A stretch of 64,000 nt of DNA from Maribacter aestuarii (GCF_027474845.2 NZ_CP107031.2:3177001-3241000), one strand, 5' to 3'. Counted from the stretch's first letter, positions 7,694-17,282 are shown. Notes: generated from the sequence alone by a model not told the origin. Made by a program: numbers and translations.

Positions 7694-10645
7694 TTAAAGG
7701 CTTTCACACGTAAAATTCCTTTTTACGCTCTGTTTTGGTCCTTGCATTTTTGAACCTCCGGCCTTTTCTTCCAACATCATTTTTACCAGTTCGTTGCGTT
7801 CTTCTTTTATGGCCTCGCGCTGCTGTTTGTCCTTTTCTAAATCAAAATAGGTAATTCCTTCAATCACGGTTTTTTCCGCTTTCGTGTAAACGGACATCGG
7901 ATGGCCCGACCATAGCACAACATCGGCATCCTTACCTACTTTAATACTACCAACACGATTATCTAAATGCAATAATTTTGCTGGATTTATTGTGACCATT
8001 TTCCAAGCTTCCAGTTCGGTCATCCCACCATATTTTATGGTTTTGGCGGCTTCTTGATTCAATCTTCTTATCATTTCACGGTCGTCACTATTAATGGCTA
8101 CGGTAACGCCTTGTGATTGCATGATGGCCGCATTGTAAGGAATGGCATCGTTCACCTCAAACTTATAGGCCCACCAATCACTAAACGTTCCAGCACCTAC
8201 GCCATGTTCTGCCATTTTATCGGCTACCTTATAACCTTCTAAAATATGGGTGAACGTATTCACACGGAAACCAAATTTCTCTGCGACCTTCATCATCATA
8301 TTAATCTCACTTTGTACGTACGAATGACAGCTTATAAAGCGCTCACCGTTAATAATTTCGGCCAATACCTCCATTTCCTCATCATAACGATAGGGCTTAC
8401 CGGCTTTCTTATGATCATCATATTCCTTGGCTCGTTGAAAGTAGTTCATGAAGACTTGTTCCACCCCCATACGGGTCTGAGGAAACCTGGAAAAGCTCTG
8501 CCAATTGGATTGCTTTACATTCTCGCCCAGAGCAAATTTTATAAACTTAGGGGTGTTGTCGTAGATGAGCCCATCGGCCTCTTCACCCCATTTTAATTTA
8601 AGGATGGCGGACCTTCCTCCAATTGGATTAGCGGATCCGTGTAATAATTGCAATGAAGTTACGCCTCCGGCAAGTGATCTGTAAATACCCATATGTTCGG
8701 GATCTACTACATCTTCCATCTTTACTTCGGCAGTGCTATTGTGGCCTGCCTCGTTCACGGCCAAAGCAGCAATATGACTATGCTCGTCTATAATTCCCGC
8801 CGTTAAATGTTTTCCAGTGGCATCTATCACTTTAGCCCCCCCAGCACCTAAATCCTTACCTATTCTTGCTATTTTACCATTTTTTATCAGCACATCGGTA
8901 TTTTCAAGGATACCATCGGCTTCACTGGTCCAAACGGTCGCATTCTTGAACAATATATCTTCTTGTTTAGGCTTAGAAGCAAATCCATAACCTAGATTAG
9001 GAAAGGTAACAGGCATTACCTTAGGGGCCTTGGCCGTTTCATCTTCTTTATCTTTTTCTTCAAAAGCATCTGTTTTTGACGCCGAAAAGAAACTTTCTGT
9101 TCCATCCGGTAATAGGAGTCGCCCGGATAGGTTATCTACATCTTCGGTGACGGCACCTATCATTCTATAAGTTTTATCTCCCTCGTCTGTTGAGAAGGAT
9201 AGCGTAAGCCAATTATCCTTATAAGCAATTTTGGAAGTCAATTTAAGGGTATCTTGTTTTACCTCTACCTTGGGTTTAGAAACTTCACCAGTTATGGCGA
9301 CATCAAAAGTTTTTCCTTGTAACGTAAGCTTATAATCTCCACGGATATCCTTTATGTCCATATCGTTGACAATATTTTTGTTGCCTTGTACCCAATTTTC
9401 ATAAAGGGTAGTAGACTTGTCAAAAATATCTCCGGAAGTAATCAGAAAGTTGGCATAGCTGCCCGACTTTAAAGACCCGATTGAGCTTGATTTTCCAAGA
9501 ATTTGTGCAGGAACCGTGGTCAACGCCTCCAAGGCCTTGGTCTTGGAGAGACCATATTCAATAGCTTTCATTAAATTGTCCTTAAACTTGGACATGGATT
9601 TAAGGTCGTACGTAGTCAGAGAGAAAGGAACTCCATTTTCCGCTAGGACTTTGGGATTGGTCGGTGCCTGGTTCCAGAATCTCATATCCTCTAATGAAAC
9701 GTAACTCATTTGATACGGGTCCGATACGTCATAGGCTTCCGGAAAATTGATTGGGATAATGTACTTGGCGTTGGTGGCCTTGATTTCAGCAATACGCTCA
9801 AATTCGTTTCCGCCACCCAATATGACATATTGAACTCCGTTGGCGTCCCCAATCTTATCGGCACGCAAAGCATTGCCCTTATCCTTTGCCTCAAAAATTT
9901 GAACCAGTCCCCTGTTTTCGATTAGAGCTTCCAGAGAGCGGTCTTTTGTTTTAGCATTACCTTTTGAATACCAATCCGCATCACTATACATTTGTCGTAA
10001 GAGAGCCAAAGCTCCCATGAGTGAAGTGGGGTAAGATTGCTTCTTCAAGACACTTTTGTCCAAAGAAAAGTATTGAGCGGAACGGTCATCCAAAATACGA
10101 TTGGCGTCCGAGCCTTCTCCGTTTAAAGCAATGAGCACCCCGGTTCCTCTTACTATACCATCTTGAATATGTGAATTCACAACCCCAAAACCGGCCTCAC
10201 GTAGTTCCTTGGCAGCCTTATCATCATATTTATACTTGGTGATGGCCGAATTTTCCGGCATTATATGATCGTTCCAGTAAAAACCTTCACGTTCCGCATC
10301 ATATTGAGATGCTCTACCACCGCCAGGGCTTCTTTTAGGTTGTTCCACGGCAAACTTTGAATATGCATCTATAAATGAGGGATAAATTGATTTTCCAGAT
10401 AAATCCACGACTACGGTATTTTCAGGTATGGAAACGCTTGAACCAGCGGATACGACCTTGCCATTTTGTATCAATAATGTACCTTTCTGTATGACTTCAG
10501 AAGGGGTGACATAAATTTTGGCATTGGTGAAAGCGGTGTAATTGTTATTGTTAGCCTTTACACCATCATTTACTGGAAAATAGTCTTGTGAAAAGAGAGT
10601 TGCACTACACCAAAATAGGCATAGTACCAAAATGCTTTTTTTCAT
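7694..10645 (-). CDS. Exported double amidohydrolase (983 aa), one intact catalytic domain
   Basis: A Sec signal peptide (cleavage near LFSQ, 20) is followed by two amidohydrolase-fold halves. The N-terminal half (about 35-430) has PSFIDAYSK at 89-97 in place of the metal-binding PGxIDxHxH. A beta-rich linker spans about 435-530. The C-terminal half (about 560-960) has the intact metal set: HSH at 622-624, His774 in SCHSY, His800 in FTHILEG and Asp854 in NSDD. Such proteins are annotated as periplasmic imidazolonepropionase-like or dipeptidase-like hydrolases; the substrate is unknown. Together with the downstream gene the operon encodes three amidohydrolase units of which only this C-terminal one looks metal-competent. 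Confidence 0.88.
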   Translation of the reverse strand: MKKSILVLCLFWCSATLFSQDYFPVNDGVKANNNNYTAFTNAKIYVTPSEVIQKGTLLIQNGKVVSAGSSVSIPENTVVVDLSGKSIYPSFIDAYSKFAVEQPKRSPGGGRASQYDAEREGFYWNDHIMPENSAITKYKYDDKAAKELREAGFGVVNSHIQDGIVRGTGVLIALNGEGSDANRILDDRSAQYFSLDKSVLKKQSYPTSLMGALALLRQMYSDADWYSKGNAKTKDRSLEALIENRGLVQIFEAKDKGNALRADKIGDANGVQYVILGGGNEFERIAEIKATNAKYIIPINFPEAYDVSDPYQMSYVSLEDMRFWNQAPTNPKVLAENGVPFSLTTYDLKSMSKFKDNLMKAIEYGLSKTKALEALTTVPAQILGKSSSIGSLKSGSYANFLITSGDIFDKSTTLYENWVQGNKNIVNDMDIKDIRGDYKLTLQGKTFDVAITGEVSKPKVEVKQDTLKLTSKIAYKDNWLTLSFSTDEGDKTYRMIGAVTEDVDNLSGRLLLPDGTESFFSASKTDAFEEKDKEDETAKAPKVMPVTFPNLGYGFASKPKQEDILFKNATVWTSEADGILENTDVLIKNGKIARIGKDLGAGGAKVIDATGKHLTAGIIDEHSHIAALAVNEAGHNSTAEVKMEDVVDPEHMGIYRSLAGGVTSLQLLHGSANPIGGRSAILKLKWGEEADGLIYDNTPKFIKFALGENVKQSNWQSFSRFPQTRMGVEQVFMNYFQRAKEYDDHKKAGKPYRYDEEMEVLAEIINGERFISCHSYVQSEINMMMKVAEKFGFRVNTFTHILEGYKVADKMAEHGVGAGTFSDWWAYKFEVNDAIPYNAAIMQSQGVTVAINSDDREMIRRLNQEAAKTIKYGGMTELEAWKMVTINPAKLLHLDNRVGSIKVGKDADVVLWSGHPMSVYTKAEKTVIEGITYFDLEKDKQQREAIKEERNELVKMMLEEKAGGSKMQGPKQSVKRNFTCESL

Positions 10646-10828
10646 TATGAGTTAGTTTGATTAGTCCTTTTAAAAATAAGATATGTAATAGTATTAAGTA
10701 TCCCTTTTATACTTTTTAACATTCTTGAAAAGAAGAAAAATGATTTGTTGGCTACATACCAAGAAAACCGGACCTTTTTTAGGTAAAATAATCTTATTCT
10801 AAAAATTACCAGAACATTATAAAAAGAG

Positions 10829-11896
10829 TTAAAGCGGATGTTGCTTGTGATAAGCAACTAGTAGCGATACAACCGCATTATAACTCTGTATTCCTTTGGA
10901 TTGGTTATTGGCCTTTAAAAAAGAATTGAAAATAGATTTGAATACAGGCTCCGTCGGATTTTCATAATTGGCCCAGAAGTCGCTCATCTCTTGAAAATTG
11001 AGCTTTACGCCTCCATTTAGGTCTTCTAAAAGGGCATCGAACATAGCAATGTCCCTTCTTCTAATATCGTTTAAACAATATCCAAGACCATAGGAATAGG
11101 CCGCATATTGGAAATATATGTCAGAATTACTGGCCGTGACCAGATACCCTATAAAGTTAGTTTCGTTTTCCGCGGAATAGCCTAGCTGATGTGCCATTTC
11201 ATGACCGGTCACCACTGGAAATCTAAAATTGGGAAGTAATCCATTTACCTGGGCCTCATTGGTGAACGGATTTAGATACCCCGCATACCCCATATAGGAT
11301 AGTCCTGTGTTAAATAAAGATTTTTTTACGCTCGGTGTTCTATATTCCAAAAAAGGATATTCATTGGATAAATGGGTATAGCCTTCCAAACTTTTTTGGA
11401 ATATTTTTGATTTAGAGTAGGGTATGTTAATTGGGCTAATAGAATCTCCGGCTATTTTGTTTTGAAGGGCGTTCGTTTTGGCTATTAACGATTTAGTAAA
11501 GGAGACCAGTTCTTCGTAATCTGTGGACTCCTTTAGTGCTAAAGTATTGGAGAGTGGTTGGCGATAATAGTTTAACCCCCACATAAGATTAAAAGTGAAA
11601 TATGCTATGGAAAGAACCATGATTACATCTCGTAAAAAAGATATTTTGTTGATTAGGATAGAGCGCCTGTTTCGGTAGATATAGGCTAGCGCAACTATGG
11701 TCAATGATAAATAAATGATGTCTCCTACTGAAAATGGAATCCATCCGAACAAAAACCGAAAAGCTCTTGATGTTACCGGATAAATACCTTGACTATAATA
11801 ATTTTCGACCCATTCAGGTTTAGTCGCCAACCATCTAACAAGTAGTATTTGGGGTAAAAGGGAGAGTGCAATACCAGTTTTGAGGGATATCTTCAT
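10829..11896 (-). CDS. DUF3810 membrane-anchored putative zinc metallopeptidase
   Basis: 355 residues. About three N-terminal membrane segments (roughly 5-22, 55-75, 88-108) are followed by a soluble domain. The domain carries HEMAHQ in the segment VTGHEMAHQLGY, matching the HExxH zinc-peptidase signature, with a nearby ENE (SAENETN) that could supply the third ligand. DUF3810 proteins are common in Bacteroidota and their substrates are undefined. The gene is monocistronic, divergent from pepD (61 bases between starts) and separated from the amidohydrolase operon by about 180 AT-rich bases. A lysine- and serine-rich C-terminus shows no sorting signal. Family call firm, peptidase activity inferred. 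Confidence 0.85.
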   Translation of the reverse strand: MKISLKTGIALSLLPQILLVRWLATKPEWVENYYSQGIYPVTSRAFRFLFGWIPFSVGDIIYLSLTIVALAYIYRNRRSILINKISFLRDVIMVLSIAYFTFNLMWGLNYYRQPLSNTLALKESTDYEELVSFTKSLIAKTNALQNKIAGDSISPINIPYSKSKIFQKSLEGYTHLSNEYPFLEYRTPSVKKSLFNTGLSYMGYAGYLNPFTNEAQVNGLLPNFRFPVVTGHEMAHQLGYSAENETNFIGYLVTASNSDIYFQYAAYSYGLGYCLNDIRRRDIAMFDALLEDLNGGVKLNFQEMSDFWANYENPTEPVFKSIFNSFLKANNQSKGIQSYNAVVSLLVAYHKQHPL

Positions 11897-11957
11897 TGGG
11901 TCAAAAATAGCGAAATCCTTTTTCTATCCGTATTTTTACCTGCTTTACTTATACGCA

Positions 11958-13415
11958 ATGAGCAACACGATTTTTCAGCTGGAACCAAAATTGATTTGGG
12001 AACAATTTGCCAACCTTAACGCCGTACCAAGACCTTCTAAAAACGAAGAAAAAGTTATTGCTTTTATGATGAACTTTGGTAATAACCTCGGATTTGAAAC
12101 CTTTAAGGACGAGGTGGGCAACGTGATAATCAGGAAACCTGCTACTCCCGGTTTTGTAAATAGAAAAATGATTACGCTCCAATCGCATTTGGACATGGTG
12201 CACCAAAAGAATGCCGATACCGAATTTGATTTTGACACACAAGGTATTCAAATGTTCGTTGAGGGAGATTGGGTGAAAGCGAAGGGCACTACACTTGGTG
12301 CGGACAACGGTTTGGGCGTGGCCACAATAATGGCCCTTTTAAAAAGCAACGATATTCCCCATCCACCTTTGGAAGCATTGTTTACGATTGATGAAGAAAC
12401 GGGTATGACGGGTGCTTTTGGATTAAAGGGTGGCATCCTTAAGGGTGATATTCTATTGAACTTGGATACGGAAGAAGATGATGAAATCGATATTGGATGT
12501 GCTGGCGGAATTGATGTCACTGCAAAAAGACACTACAATGAAAAGTCTTCAGTTCATGGGGACATAGGCTTTGAAATAAAAGTTAAAGGTCTCAAGGGAG
12601 GGCATAGCGGTATCGAAATTCATAAAGGCTTGGGGAATGCCAATAAAATAATGAACAGGTTGCTCTACACGGGCAGTAAATATAACATGAGAGTTGGCGC
12701 CTTACAGGGGGGCGGTCTAAGGAATGCCATACCACGGGAAAGTTGGTGTAAGGTAAATCTTGACAAAACCCATGAGGTAGCTTTCTTAGAACAATTTGGA
12801 CTTGTTGCCGAGGATATAAAAAAGGAATTGAAGGTAATGGAACCTAACCTATCTATTATTATTGCTCCTTCTAAGCCTTCTAAAAGAGTAATGGGTTTAG
12901 GCGCACAGGAAAAGTTGGTTAAAAGTATATATGCTGCTCACAATGGTGTGTATGCGATGAGTGCTTCCATTCCTGATTTGGTAGAAACCTCCAACAATAT
13001 AGCCCGTGTACAAGTGAAGGAAGGGGAAATCCTCATAAATTGTTTGACGCGTTCCGCCGTAGAGACCGCAAAAATGGATTTGGCGAATGCCCTTAAATCT
13101 ACTTTTGAACTCGCTGGTTTTGAAGTTGAGTTTAAGGGTTTCTACCCCGGATGGAGTCCTAATCCGGACTCGGAGATTTTAAGAATTACTAAGGGTATTT
13201 ATAAGGATTTATTCAAAGAAGAACCAAAAGTTGTCGCCTGCCATGCTGGTCTGGAATGTGGAATTCTGGGACAATACTACCCGAATATGGACATGGTGAG
13301 TTTTGGACCAACTATTTTAGGCGCCCATTCTCCAGATGAGCGGGTAAGTATTTCGTCTGTACAGAAATTTTGGAAATTTCTTTTGAAAATCTTAAAAGAA
13401 ACACCGGTCAAGTAA
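11958..13415 (+). CDS. pepD: Aminoacyl-histidine dipeptidase PepD (M20 family)
   Basis: 485 residues from ATG 11958; the upstream in-frame extension is hydrophobic, overlaps the divergent promoter region and is not family-like, so it was dropped. This is a cytosolic non-specific dipeptidase hydrolysing Xaa-His and other dipeptides. Two-metal M20 ligands are visible: His77 and Asp79 in SHLDMVH, Asp116 in GADNGLG, the catalytic Glu pair in DEETGMTG (about 146-147), an Asp in LDTEED, and a C-terminal His in LGAHSPDE. The lid domain (about 185-390) contains KGLKGGHSG. Length matches the family (about 480-490). It ends at a bidirectional terminator shared with the convergent isomerase gene. Confidence 0.95.
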   Translation: MSNTIFQLEPKLIWEQFANLNAVPRPSKNEEKVIAFMMNFGNNLGFETFKDEVGNVIIRKPATPGFVNRKMITLQSHLDMVHQKNADTEFDFDTQGIQMFVEGDWVKAKGTTLGADNGLGVATIMALLKSNDIPHPPLEALFTIDEETGMTGAFGLKGGILKGDILLNLDTEEDDEIDIGCAGGIDVTAKRHYNEKSSVHGDIGFEIKVKGLKGGHSGIEIHKGLGNANKIMNRLLYTGSKYNMRVGALQGGGLRNAIPRESWCKVNLDKTHEVAFLEQFGLVAEDIKKELKVMEPNLSIIIAPSKPSKRVMGLGAQEKLVKSIYAAHNGVYAMSASIPDLVETSNNIARVQVKEGEILINCLTRSAVETAKMDLANALKSTFELAGFEVEFKGFYPGWSPNPDSEILRITKGIYKDLFKEEPKVVACHAGLECGILGQYYPNMDMVSFGPTILGAHSPDERVSISSVQKFWKFLLKILKETPVK

Positions 13416-13416
13416 T

Positions 13417-13447
13417 AAAAAAGCCCACCAAACGGTGGGCTTTTTTC
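13417..13447. terminator. Bidirectional intrinsic terminator between pepD and the PPIase gene
   Basis: AAAAAAGCCCACC and GGTGGGCTTTTTT pair perfectly around AAAC. Because A-runs and T-runs flank both sides, the hairpin can end transcription from both convergent genes. Confidence 0.9.
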
Positions 13448-13465
13448 TTTTTAAATCGGTCCAGC

Positions 13466-14611
13466 CTATTGACCTGTTCCCGTAATTTCTACGTCAAAAA
13501 CCAACTCAGCGTTTGGAGGAATAGGTCCACCGCCCTGTTCACCATATCCCAAATGTGGTGGAATAAACAATCGGACTTTTTCGCCAATATTCATATTGAG
13601 AAGACCTTCCCTAAAACCAGGTATCATGGGCATATCTTTACTGTAAGGTATGTTAAGGGCCGACATATCTCCACGGTGCATCTTGGTAATCTCTTCCAAT
13701 ATTCCGTATTCTTCTGCTACATCGGTATAATTAGTGTCGAAAAGCGTTCCGTCAGCTAGGTACCCCGCATACATTACTTGAATATTATTTCCAACTGTAG
13801 GCTTCTCTTCAGTACCCTCATTCAATACTTTCATTTTTAAACCGGAGGGCAATGTTTGAGCCGATTCCTTTTGGCTTGTAATTTCTGAAGCGAAAGCGGT
13901 TTTTATTCTATTTACTTCGGCCAGTTTCTCCGCTTTTTCCTTTTCAATTGCCGCCAGACGTTCTTCCTCATTGGCAAAGTAATCCGTCATTAGCTGTACC
14001 GCATCAAACTTTCTTGCTTCTTTGCCGTTACGGATAATTTCAATTGTATTCATTTTTACGGGTTCTACGGGTTTATTTCCGGCACCAACTGGAACATTTG
14101 CAATAGAATCTAACACGTTCATACCCTCAACAACTTCCCCGAAAACCGTATGTACACCATCCAACCAGGGAGTTGGCTTATGTGTGATGAAAAATTGACT
14201 TCCATTGGTCATCGGGCCAGAATTGGCCATGGACAAAATTCCTTTTTTATCATGGATTAAAGAATCATTGAACTCATCTATGAATCTGTATCCTGGATTA
14301 CCTCTTCCGGTACCCTCTGGATCACCGCCTTGTATCATGAAGTCTTTCATTACTCTATGAAAGGTGAGGCCGTCATAATACTTCTTACCTTTAAACTGGT
14401 CACTTACGAACGTATTTTCACCCTCTGCCAAGGTAACAAAGTTGGCTACCGTCACCGGGGTTTTTTCGTGTTCCAACCGAACAATTATATCTCCTTTTGT
14501 AGTTTTAATATCTGCAAAGAGTCCGTCACCCAAATCTGCTCTTTTACTGGTTTTACAACTGGCCATTGCTAGGGCAATCACCATTACTACATACATTTTT
14601 TTAAACATCAT
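13466..14611 (-). CDS. Dual-family immunophilin lipoprotein: cyclophilin fused to FKBP
   Basis: 381 residues. A lipoprotein signal ends at AMASC (Cys19). A cyclophilin domain (about 32-195) follows, with TTKGDIIVRL, FHRVMKDFMIQGGDPEGTG and the GSQFFI active-site strand. A charged helical linker (about 205-250, Glu/Lys rich) leads to an FKBP domain (about 265-380) with VMYAGYLADGTLFDTN and IPPHLGYGEQG. Both are peptidyl-prolyl isomerases acting on envelope proteins. Fusions of both families are known in some bacteria and apicomplexans. It is 7 bases downstream of gldI and shares its operon, suggesting joint folding of exported gliding or secretion proteins. Confidence 0.93.
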   Translation of the reverse strand: MMFKKMYVVMVIALAMASCKTSKRADLGDGLFADIKTTKGDIIVRLEHEKTPVTVANFVTLAEGENTFVSDQFKGKKYYDGLTFHRVMKDFMIQGGDPEGTGRGNPGYRFIDEFNDSLIHDKKGILSMANSGPMTNGSQFFITHKPTPWLDGVHTVFGEVVEGMNVLDSIANVPVGAGNKPVEPVKMNTIEIIRNGKEARKFDAVQLMTDYFANEEERLAAIEKEKAEKLAEVNRIKTAFASEITSQKESAQTLPSGLKMKVLNEGTEEKPTVGNNIQVMYAGYLADGTLFDTNYTDVAEEYGILEEITKMHRGDMSALNIPYSKDMPMIPGFREGLLNMNIGEKVRLFIPPHLGYGEQGGGPIPPNAELVFDVEITGTGQ

Positions 14612-14618
14612 ACACTAA

Positions 14619-15170
14619 TTAATTTTCGTTGTTATTTCCTGATTTTTCAATTTTTAATATGGTTATGGTGGATTTTAACGGGACATTAGTTCCTATTTTG
14701 TTATTATCCCCGTGATAACCGTATGCTAGGGATGAAGGAAATAAAAAAGTGGCCTTTTCATTCTCCTTCAACAATTTTACGGCATCCCTAAGTCCTTGAA
14801 ACAATTCCTCCTTATCAACTCTGTATGCTATATTTCCAATGTCATTTTCGGAATAAATCGTGTCGTTTTCCAGAGACAATATATCATAAGTCATTGTAAC
14901 GATATCATCTGGTTTAGGAGTATATTTTGCCGTATCGTTTACCACTAAATAGTGGTACCACGAACCCGCTGCACTATTTATGTAGTGCTTCAATGAATCA
15001 TTCTCAATAATTTTCTTGATTTTTTGTTCCTCTGCTAGAAGTAGTTTCCTGTTCCTTTCTACCGATTGTTTGAAAAAGCTACCACTTTTTCGTTGTATAG
15101 GTTTTCTTGGCTCGGGACCCTCACAACCAATACCAACAATCAATGCCAATAAGAATAGTAACTTCCTCAT
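14619..15170 (-). CDS. gldI: Gliding motility-associated FKBP-type lipoprotein GldI
   Basis: 183 residues. The lipoprotein signal ends at IVGIGC (Cys16). A helical basic linker (about 35-60) precedes a single FKBP-type domain (about 75-175) with LFQGLRDAVKLL, LFPSSLAYGYHG and PLKSTITILKI. GldI is an envelope peptidyl-prolyl isomerase required for gliding in Flavobacterium and is thought to help fold components of the T9SS/gliding machinery. Its ATG overlaps the stop of the DHH phosphoesterase by an ATGA arrangement (15167-15170), indicating translational coupling; this neighbour order is familiar in flavobacteria. Expected clients include the T9SS-exported adhesin encoded at 53954. Confidence 0.9.
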   Translation of the reverse strand: MRKLLFLLALIVGIGCEGPEPRKPIQRKSGSFFKQSVERNRKLLLAEEQKIKKIIENDSLKHYINSAAGSWYHYLVVNDTAKYTPKPDDIVTMTYDILSLENDTIYSENDIGNIAYRVDKEELFQGLRDAVKLLKENEKATFLFPSSLAYGYHGDNNKIGTNVPLKSTITILKIEKSGNNNEN

Positions 15171-16183
15171 TGTGTTAACTCTTTCTGGTAGCGCGGTAAT
15201 AACGATTTAAAGTAGGCAGTGGTTTCACTAATATTTTTATTGCTTTTTCCTCCGGCAGCATTGGTATGGCCGCCACCTTCAAAATGGTTTCTTGCGAAAT
15301 CATTTACGGAAAAGTCACCAACCGATCTGAACGAAATTTTCAGTATGCCCTCTTCTTTGTTTTCAATAAAAATTACAGCAAATCTGATGCCTTCCAAAGT
15401 CAAACCATAATTTACTAAGCCCTCTGTATCTCCCTTTTGATAGTTATATCGATCAAGCTCCTCCTGGCTTAACGTAGTGTATGCAGTGCTAAACTCCTCT
15501 AAAATGACCATATTTTCTAAGGCACAACCTAATAAATGTAATCTACTTGGCGAATTGGTGTCGTAGATTCGGTGATGAATCTCGGTATTTTCAGCACCCT
15601 TGTCCATCAAATCGGCAATTACTCTATGCGTATCACTCGTGGTTGCTTTAAATTTAAAGGAGCCGGTATCCGTCATTATACCTGTGTAGATACAATTGGC
15701 CATTTCCGCATTTATTACTTCCACATCACCCAAAAGGGAAATGAGTTTATAAACCATTTCGCAGGTAGAACTCATAGCAACATCCGAATACATAATCTTC
15801 GCATAATCGGAAGGTTGTTGGTGGTGGTCTACCATTACGAAAGTTGCTTCGGCACTTTCAAGATTTTCGGTCATTTGACCAACACGTCCTAGATGGTTAA
15901 AATCTAAGGTAAAAATCACCTCTGCTTGTTTTATGCATTCTTTGGATTCGGTATTCTCACGTTCGAAATTTAAAATTTCGTTTGCGCCTGGCATCCATTT
16001 GAGAAATTTCGGATAATCATTTGGAGATATTACCGTGGCTTCGTGACCTTTTAATTGTAGGTAGTGCCAAAGGGCCAATGTAGAGCCAATTGCGTCTCCA
16101 TCAGGATTTTTATGAGGTATAATGGCTATTCTCTTAGGTGATGAAAGTAGCTCTTTTAGTGCATTGAGATGCTCAAAATTCAT
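15167..16183 (-). CDS. nrnA: DHH-family oligoribonuclease/pAp phosphatase (NrnA-like)
   Basis: 338 residues from the ATG at 16183; the longer open frame upstream runs through the divergent promoter and lacks homologous content. DHH motif I is PHKNPDGDAIGS, motif II LDFNHLGRVG, motif III VDHHQQP, motif IV TGIMTDTGSF, and the DHHA1 substrate loop is GGGHTNAAGG near the C-terminus. Enzymes of this type degrade 2-5-mer RNA and dephosphorylate 3'-phosphoadenosine 5'-phosphate in the cytoplasm, using manganese. It heads the operon nrnA-gldI-PPIase and is divergent from the PhoD-like gene, with 73 bases between starts. Confidence 0.9.
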   Translation of the reverse strand: MNFEHLNALKELLSSPKRIAIIPHKNPDGDAIGSTLALWHYLQLKGHEATVISPNDYPKFLKWMPGANEILNFERENTESKECIKQAEVIFTLDFNHLGRVGQMTENLESAEATFVMVDHHQQPSDYAKIMYSDVAMSSTCEMVYKLISLLGDVEVINAEMANCIYTGIMTDTGSFKFKATTSDTHRVIADLMDKGAENTEIHHRIYDTNSPSRLHLLGCALENMVILEEFSTAYTTLSQEELDRYNYQKGDTEGLVNYGLTLEGIRFAVIFIENKEEGILKISFRSVGDFSVNDFARNHFEGGGHTNAAGGKSNKNISETTAYFKSLLPRYQKELTQ

Positions 16184-16256
16184 GGGCGCAAAGATACAAT
16201 TTAATACTAAAGTCTTTAAATGTAAAGTCCTATTTTTATCATGTAAAAAATCGGAT

Positions 16257-17279
16257 ATGAAAAAATTTAAACTTGCCTGCATCGTAGTCTTTATAATCTC
16301 CTGCAATGCCAATAAACCCATTTTAGATTCAAATTCAAGAGAAGATTTTACTATTGCCTTTGGTTCTTGCAATAAAGCCTCACTTCCCAATTTGCTTTGG
16401 GACGACGTACTCAGCTCTGACCCGGATGTATGGATTTGGGGAGGGGATATTATCTATGCGGATACAGATGATATGTCAAAATTGAAAAGAATGTACGACG
16501 AACAGGATGCTGTTGAGGGATATAAAAATTTGAAATCCAAAGTTGGTATAATTGGAAGTTGGGATGACCATGATTATGGATTGAACGATGGTGGAGTAGA
16601 GTTCAAGGCTAAAAAGGAAAGCCAGCAGGAGTTTTTGGATTTTATGGATGTTCCAGCGAATAGTCCCAGAAGAAATCAGGAGGGTATCTATACAACTCAC
16701 GATTATGTCTTGGAAGAGGGGGCAATTAAGGTCCTGGTTTTGGATACACGATATTTTAGAACACCCCTAACACCGGATACGGAAACCGAAAAAAGAATTA
16801 AACCTAATGCGTACGGCGAAGGTACAATTTTGGGTGAAACGCAATGGAACTGGTTGGAAACCCAATTGAAAAACTCCAACGCCGAGTTCAACGTAATAGT
16901 TAGCAGTATACAAGTATTGTCCAATGAACACGGTTTTGAATGTTGGGGTAATTTCCCGCATGAGGTAGACCGACTTAAGAATTTAGTGTCAAGTTCAGGG
17001 GCAAAGGGAGTGATGATATTGTCTGGAGATCGCCATATCTCTGAGTTTTCCCGTACTGAGGTGGAGGGAACGAGTTATCCTTTGATAGACTTTACTAGTA
17101 GCGGTCTTACCCATGCTTACATCGATTTTAAAGGTGAGAAAAATCCTTTTAGAGTAGGAGAGGTTGTTAAGACGGAAAGTTTTGGATTGGTGGACTTTGA
17201 TCTTAAAAATAAAAGTGTACGAATGCGTATGGTAGGAGACGCCGGTAAATTGCTGGGCTCATTGCAACAAACCTATTAA
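16257..17279 (+). CDS. PhoD-like alkaline phosphatase lipoprotein
   Basis: 340 residues from ATG 16257, the start that places a lipoprotein signal (VVFIISC) at the N-terminus; the longer frame from 16122 overlaps the divergent gene. The PhoD-type metallophosphatase core shows AFGSCNKAS, WGGDIIYADTDD, SWDDHDYGLNDGG and LSGDRHISEF, supplying Asp, Asn and His metal ligands. Family members are calcium/iron phosphomonoesterases or phosphodiesterases in the envelope. The protein is shorter than Bacillus PhoD and lacks its N-terminal domain, as is usual for the Bacteroidota subgroup. It ends 49 bases before ndk, which has its own promoter. Confidence 0.9.
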   Translation: MKKFKLACIVVFIISCNANKPILDSNSREDFTIAFGSCNKASLPNLLWDDVLSSDPDVWIWGGDIIYADTDDMSKLKRMYDEQDAVEGYKNLKSKVGIIGSWDDHDYGLNDGGVEFKAKKESQQEFLDFMDVPANSPRRNQEGIYTTHDYVLEEGAIKVLVLDTRYFRTPLTPDTETEKRIKPNAYGEGTILGETQWNWLETQLKNSNAEFNVIVSSIQVLSNEHGFECWGNFPHEVDRLKNLVSSSGAKGVMILSGDRHISEFSRTEVEGTSYPLIDFTSSGLTHAYIDFKGEKNPFRVGEVVKTESFGLVDFDLKNKSVRMRMVGDAGKLLGSLQQTY

Positions 17280-17282
17280 AAG

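Noticed and set aside
7420..7713. 97-codon plus-strand ORF opposite the amidohydrolase genes
   Set aside because: Mirror of a well-supported coding region; no independent start signals or domain.
10645..10857. 70-codon minus-strand ORF between the DUF3810 and amidohydrolase genes
   Set aside because: AT-rich, overlaps the DUF3810 end, Phe/Lys-rich low-complexity translation without any domain, and sits in the expected promoter region of the amidohydrolase operon.
11880..11957. Longer N-terminus for PepD
   Set aside because: The 26 extra residues cover the divergent promoter and are not seen in the family; ATG 11958 gives the normal N-terminus.
16184..16390. Longer N-terminus for the DHH phosphoesterase and, on the other strand, for the PhoD-like protein
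   Set aside because: The two extended frames overlap each other and run through the shared promoter; the shorter starts give the standard DHH N-terminus and a proper lipoprotein signal.
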